The notes beneath the pieces were generated by a model. It worked only from the letters and a program-made list of their open reading frames with translations. It was not told where the DNA came from and ran no database searches. The position numbers and the translations under genes were made by a program. A stretch of DNA of 6,921 nucleotides from NCBI GenBank assembly GCA_902797015.1, contig CADBRG010000017.1, positions 1 through 6,921 on the forward strand, given 5' to 3'. This document shows, one piece after another, positions 6,259 to 6,921 of this stretch (position 1 is the stretch's first letter; the number at the start of each line of letters is the position of its first letter). This DNA comes from an uncultured Lachnospiraceae bacterium. GTDB lineage: Bacteria; Bacillota; Clostridia; Lachnospirales; Lachnospiraceae.

Positions 6259-6560
6259 ATACCGGCAGTTCCTGTCATGGAAGATCGGTATCATATCAGT
6301 TTAAGTGATATCATACCAACTCTCGAGTTAGATGACTGTTGGTATTATTGATTAGTGAGTTGGGTTATACCAGAAGACTATGGCAGTAGCTTTTGGTATG
6401 ACTCCGGTCATGGTATGATTCCACCAAACGACAGGTATTCAGGCTTCTGGTAGGATAAACAAGCATGTATAGTAATACCATTAGAACATGCAAAGTAGAA
6501 ATGGTATGAAAAAGCTCGAATAGTATGATACCAAGGCGTCTGATTTTGTTTCATTGGTAC
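6259..6560. repeat. 54-bp-period array of alternating ATACC / GGTAT elements
   Basis: ATACC occurs at 6259, 6313, 6367, 6475 and 6528, with a degenerate CCACC at 6421: steps of 54 bp, except one of 53. GGTAT occurs at 6287, 6341, 6395 and 6503, with GGTAG at 6449 and GGTAC at 6556, always 28 bp after the preceding ATACC. This makes six units of ATACC(A)-N23-(T)GGTAT separated by 21 bp (once 20). The intervening 23- and 21-bp stretches show no obvious similarity to each other. Two extra GGTAT copies (6412, 6434) lie off phase. The array sits between mutY and the rightward gene at 6916. It is not a standard CRISPR array, because the conserved element is only 5-6 bp and alternates in orientation. 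It could be a set of stem-loops, of protein-binding half-sites, or both. Periodicity is seen directly; function is unknown. Confidence 0.8.
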
Positions 6561-6584
6561 CAATGATGACAACCAGACACCTGG
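6531..6584. repeat. Nested inverted repeat at the right end of the array
   Basis: An imperfect outer repeat pairs CCAAGGCGTCTG (6531-6542) with CAGACACCTGG (6574-6584), with one mismatch (G-T if read on the minus strand) and one bulge. Inside it lies the perfect 14-bp palindrome CATTGGTACCAATG (6553-6566), which includes the last array element. The array's periodicity stops here. Confidence 0.55.
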
Positions 6585-6595
6585 AATCTTCCAAA

Positions 6596-6634
6596 TCAGC
6601 GGAGAAAATGCATAAATCCTCCCGAATCTGCCAT
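6596..6634 (-). CDS. Possible 12-residue small ORF
   Basis: On the minus strand GGGAGGGGGG (complement of 6641-6650) precedes an ATG at 6634 opening MADSGGFMHFLR and a TGA. A second in-frame ATG has its own GGGAGG five bases upstream. A weak promoter candidate (TTTATT, 17 bp, TATGAT; complement of 6663-6691) lies just upstream. The peptide resembles nothing I recognise. Ribosome-binding-like G runs can arise by chance, so this is tentative. If real it could be a leader peptide of a minus-strand transcript through the array. Confidence 0.15.
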   Translation of the reverse strand: MADSGGFMHFLR

Positions 6635-6691
6635 ACAAAACCCCCCTCCCACAATTTCTTTTATCATATTTGCATAAATATAAATAATAAA

Positions 6692-6720
6692 TTGTTTTTA
6701 TACATATTTTGTGATAAAAT
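6692..6720 (+). promoter_or_regulatory. Promoter of the gene starting at 6916
   Basis: The -35 is TTGTTT (6692-6697), the spacer is 17 bp and the -10 is TAAAAT (6715-6720), preceded by TGA to form an extended -10. Transcription would start near 6727, giving a leader of about 190 bases. ATACC (6719-6723), the element found in the array, overlaps the end of the -10. Confidence 0.7.
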
Positions 6721-6732
6721 ACCGAATTATCA

Positions 6733-6795
6733 GTGCGGGAAGTGATGCCTGTAAGAGCAGACATGAGACAGATAAAAGACCGCACAAGTTTTTTT
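6733..6795 (+). ncRNA. Possible attenuator-like leader RNA
   Basis: Just after the predicted transcript start, GTGCGG (6733-6738) is complementary to CCGCAC (6780-6785), closing a 41-base interior that has a small CTGT/ACAG pairing. Three bases later come seven T's (6789-6795). The arrangement resembles a terminator or attenuator, or the end of a roughly 70-nt small RNA, but the closing stem is only 6 bp and its loop is large. It matches no riboswitch class I recognise. Confidence 0.35.
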
Positions 6796-6903
6796 GAGTC
6801 GCGCGCGCACCGCGAGGCGTAAACGCCACACGCACCGCGCACGGAAATTTGAGTCGCGCGCGCACCGCGAGGCGTAAACGCCACACGCACCGCGCACGGA
6901 AAT
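6793..6903 (+). repeat. Two identical 55-bp GC-rich direct repeats in the leader
   Basis: Copies at 6793-6847 and 6848-6902 are identical, and each begins TTTGAGTCGCGCGCGCACC and ends CGCACGGAAA. Each contains a short hairpin GGCG-TAAA-CGCC. The sequence just before the first copy (ACCGCACAAG plus T's, ending 6795) looks like a degenerate tail of a further copy. Base composition is far richer in GC than the AT-rich promoter region next to it. The second copy ends one base before the ribosome binding site, so both copies lie in the 5' leader of the following gene. Exact identity implies recent duplication or active homogenisation. Confidence 0.9.
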
Positions 6904-6921
6904 GGAGGATTTATCATGAAA
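6904..6921 (+). CDS. Start of an unidentified gene (only the first two codons in the window)
   Basis: A strong GGAGGA ribosome binding site (6904-6909) stands six bases before an ATG at 6916, and the reading frame continues with Lys to the window edge. This coordinate range includes the ribosome binding site; the coding part is 6916-6921. It is preceded by a good promoter and a long repeat-bearing leader in the same orientation. Product unknown. Confidence 0.6.

Noticed and set aside
6259..6560. A conventional CRISPR array
   Set aside because: The conserved element is 5-6 bp rather than 23-40 bp, alternates in orientation every 26-28 bp, and no cas gene is in the window.
6661..6720. Replication origin or DnaA-box cluster in the AT-rich stretch
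   Set aside because: Only one loose DnaA-box-like match (TTGTGATAA, 6710-6718) is present, and the stretch is better explained as a promoter.
6554..6745. 63-codon + strand open frame between the array and the promoter
   Set aside because: It is AT-rich filler with no domain, runs through the promoter of the next gene, and its start has no ribosome binding site.
6408..6917. 169-codon open frame on the minus strand covering part of the array and the GC-rich repeats
   Set aside because: It starts right across the start codon of the rightward gene, its first part is just the two 55-bp repeats read in two frames, and it shows no recognisable domain, hydrophobic pattern or ribosome binding site.

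Overview
The window looks like a chromosomal segment of a mid-GC anaerobic Bacillota, most likely a Clostridia of the Lachnospiraceae type. This is inferred from the gene set (DapL-type lysine/DAP synthesis, AsnA, a long-form nicotinate phosphoribosyltransferase, a zinc-ribbon MscL), strong AGGAGG-like ribosome binding sites, TTGACA/TATAAT promoters and intrinsic terminators. No species can be named from the sequence alone.

Positions 1-2211: the 3' part of dapL (+) runs in from the left and ends at a bidirectional hairpin terminator shared with a convergent AEC-family permease gene (-). That permease is divergent from mscL (+), and the gap between them holds a convincing promoter for each. 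mscL encodes a mechanosensitive channel with a C-terminal four-cysteine ribbon, and it ends at its own terminator.

Positions 2212-4921: asnA (ammonia-dependent asparagine synthetase) and the nicotinate phosphoribosyltransferase gene (pncB type) are co-directional, 89 bp apart, and probably share the asnA promoter and the strong terminator after pncB. The gap has two small hairpins just ahead of the pncB ribosome binding site. mutY (-, A/G mismatch adenine glycosylase) converges on that terminator. It has two unusual insertions and a promoter placed so that its mRNA could begin at the start codon.

Positions 6198-6915 contain no convincing conventional gene but are highly structured. (i) From 6259 to 6560 the 5-mers ATACC and GGTAT alternate with a 54-bp period (28 + 26) for six units, while the sequence between them is not conserved. 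The core pairs can form stem-loops, and four places also resemble a 13-bp palindrome TGGTATNATACCA. (ii) A good + strand promoter lies at 6692-6720. (iii) It is followed by a possible attenuator-like leader ending in a seven-T run. (iv) Two identical 55-bp GC-rich direct repeats come next. (v) A strong ribosome binding site and ATG open a gene cut off by the window edge. The 54-bp array and the repeat-bearing leader are the parts that ordinary annotation does not explain; their function is unknown.
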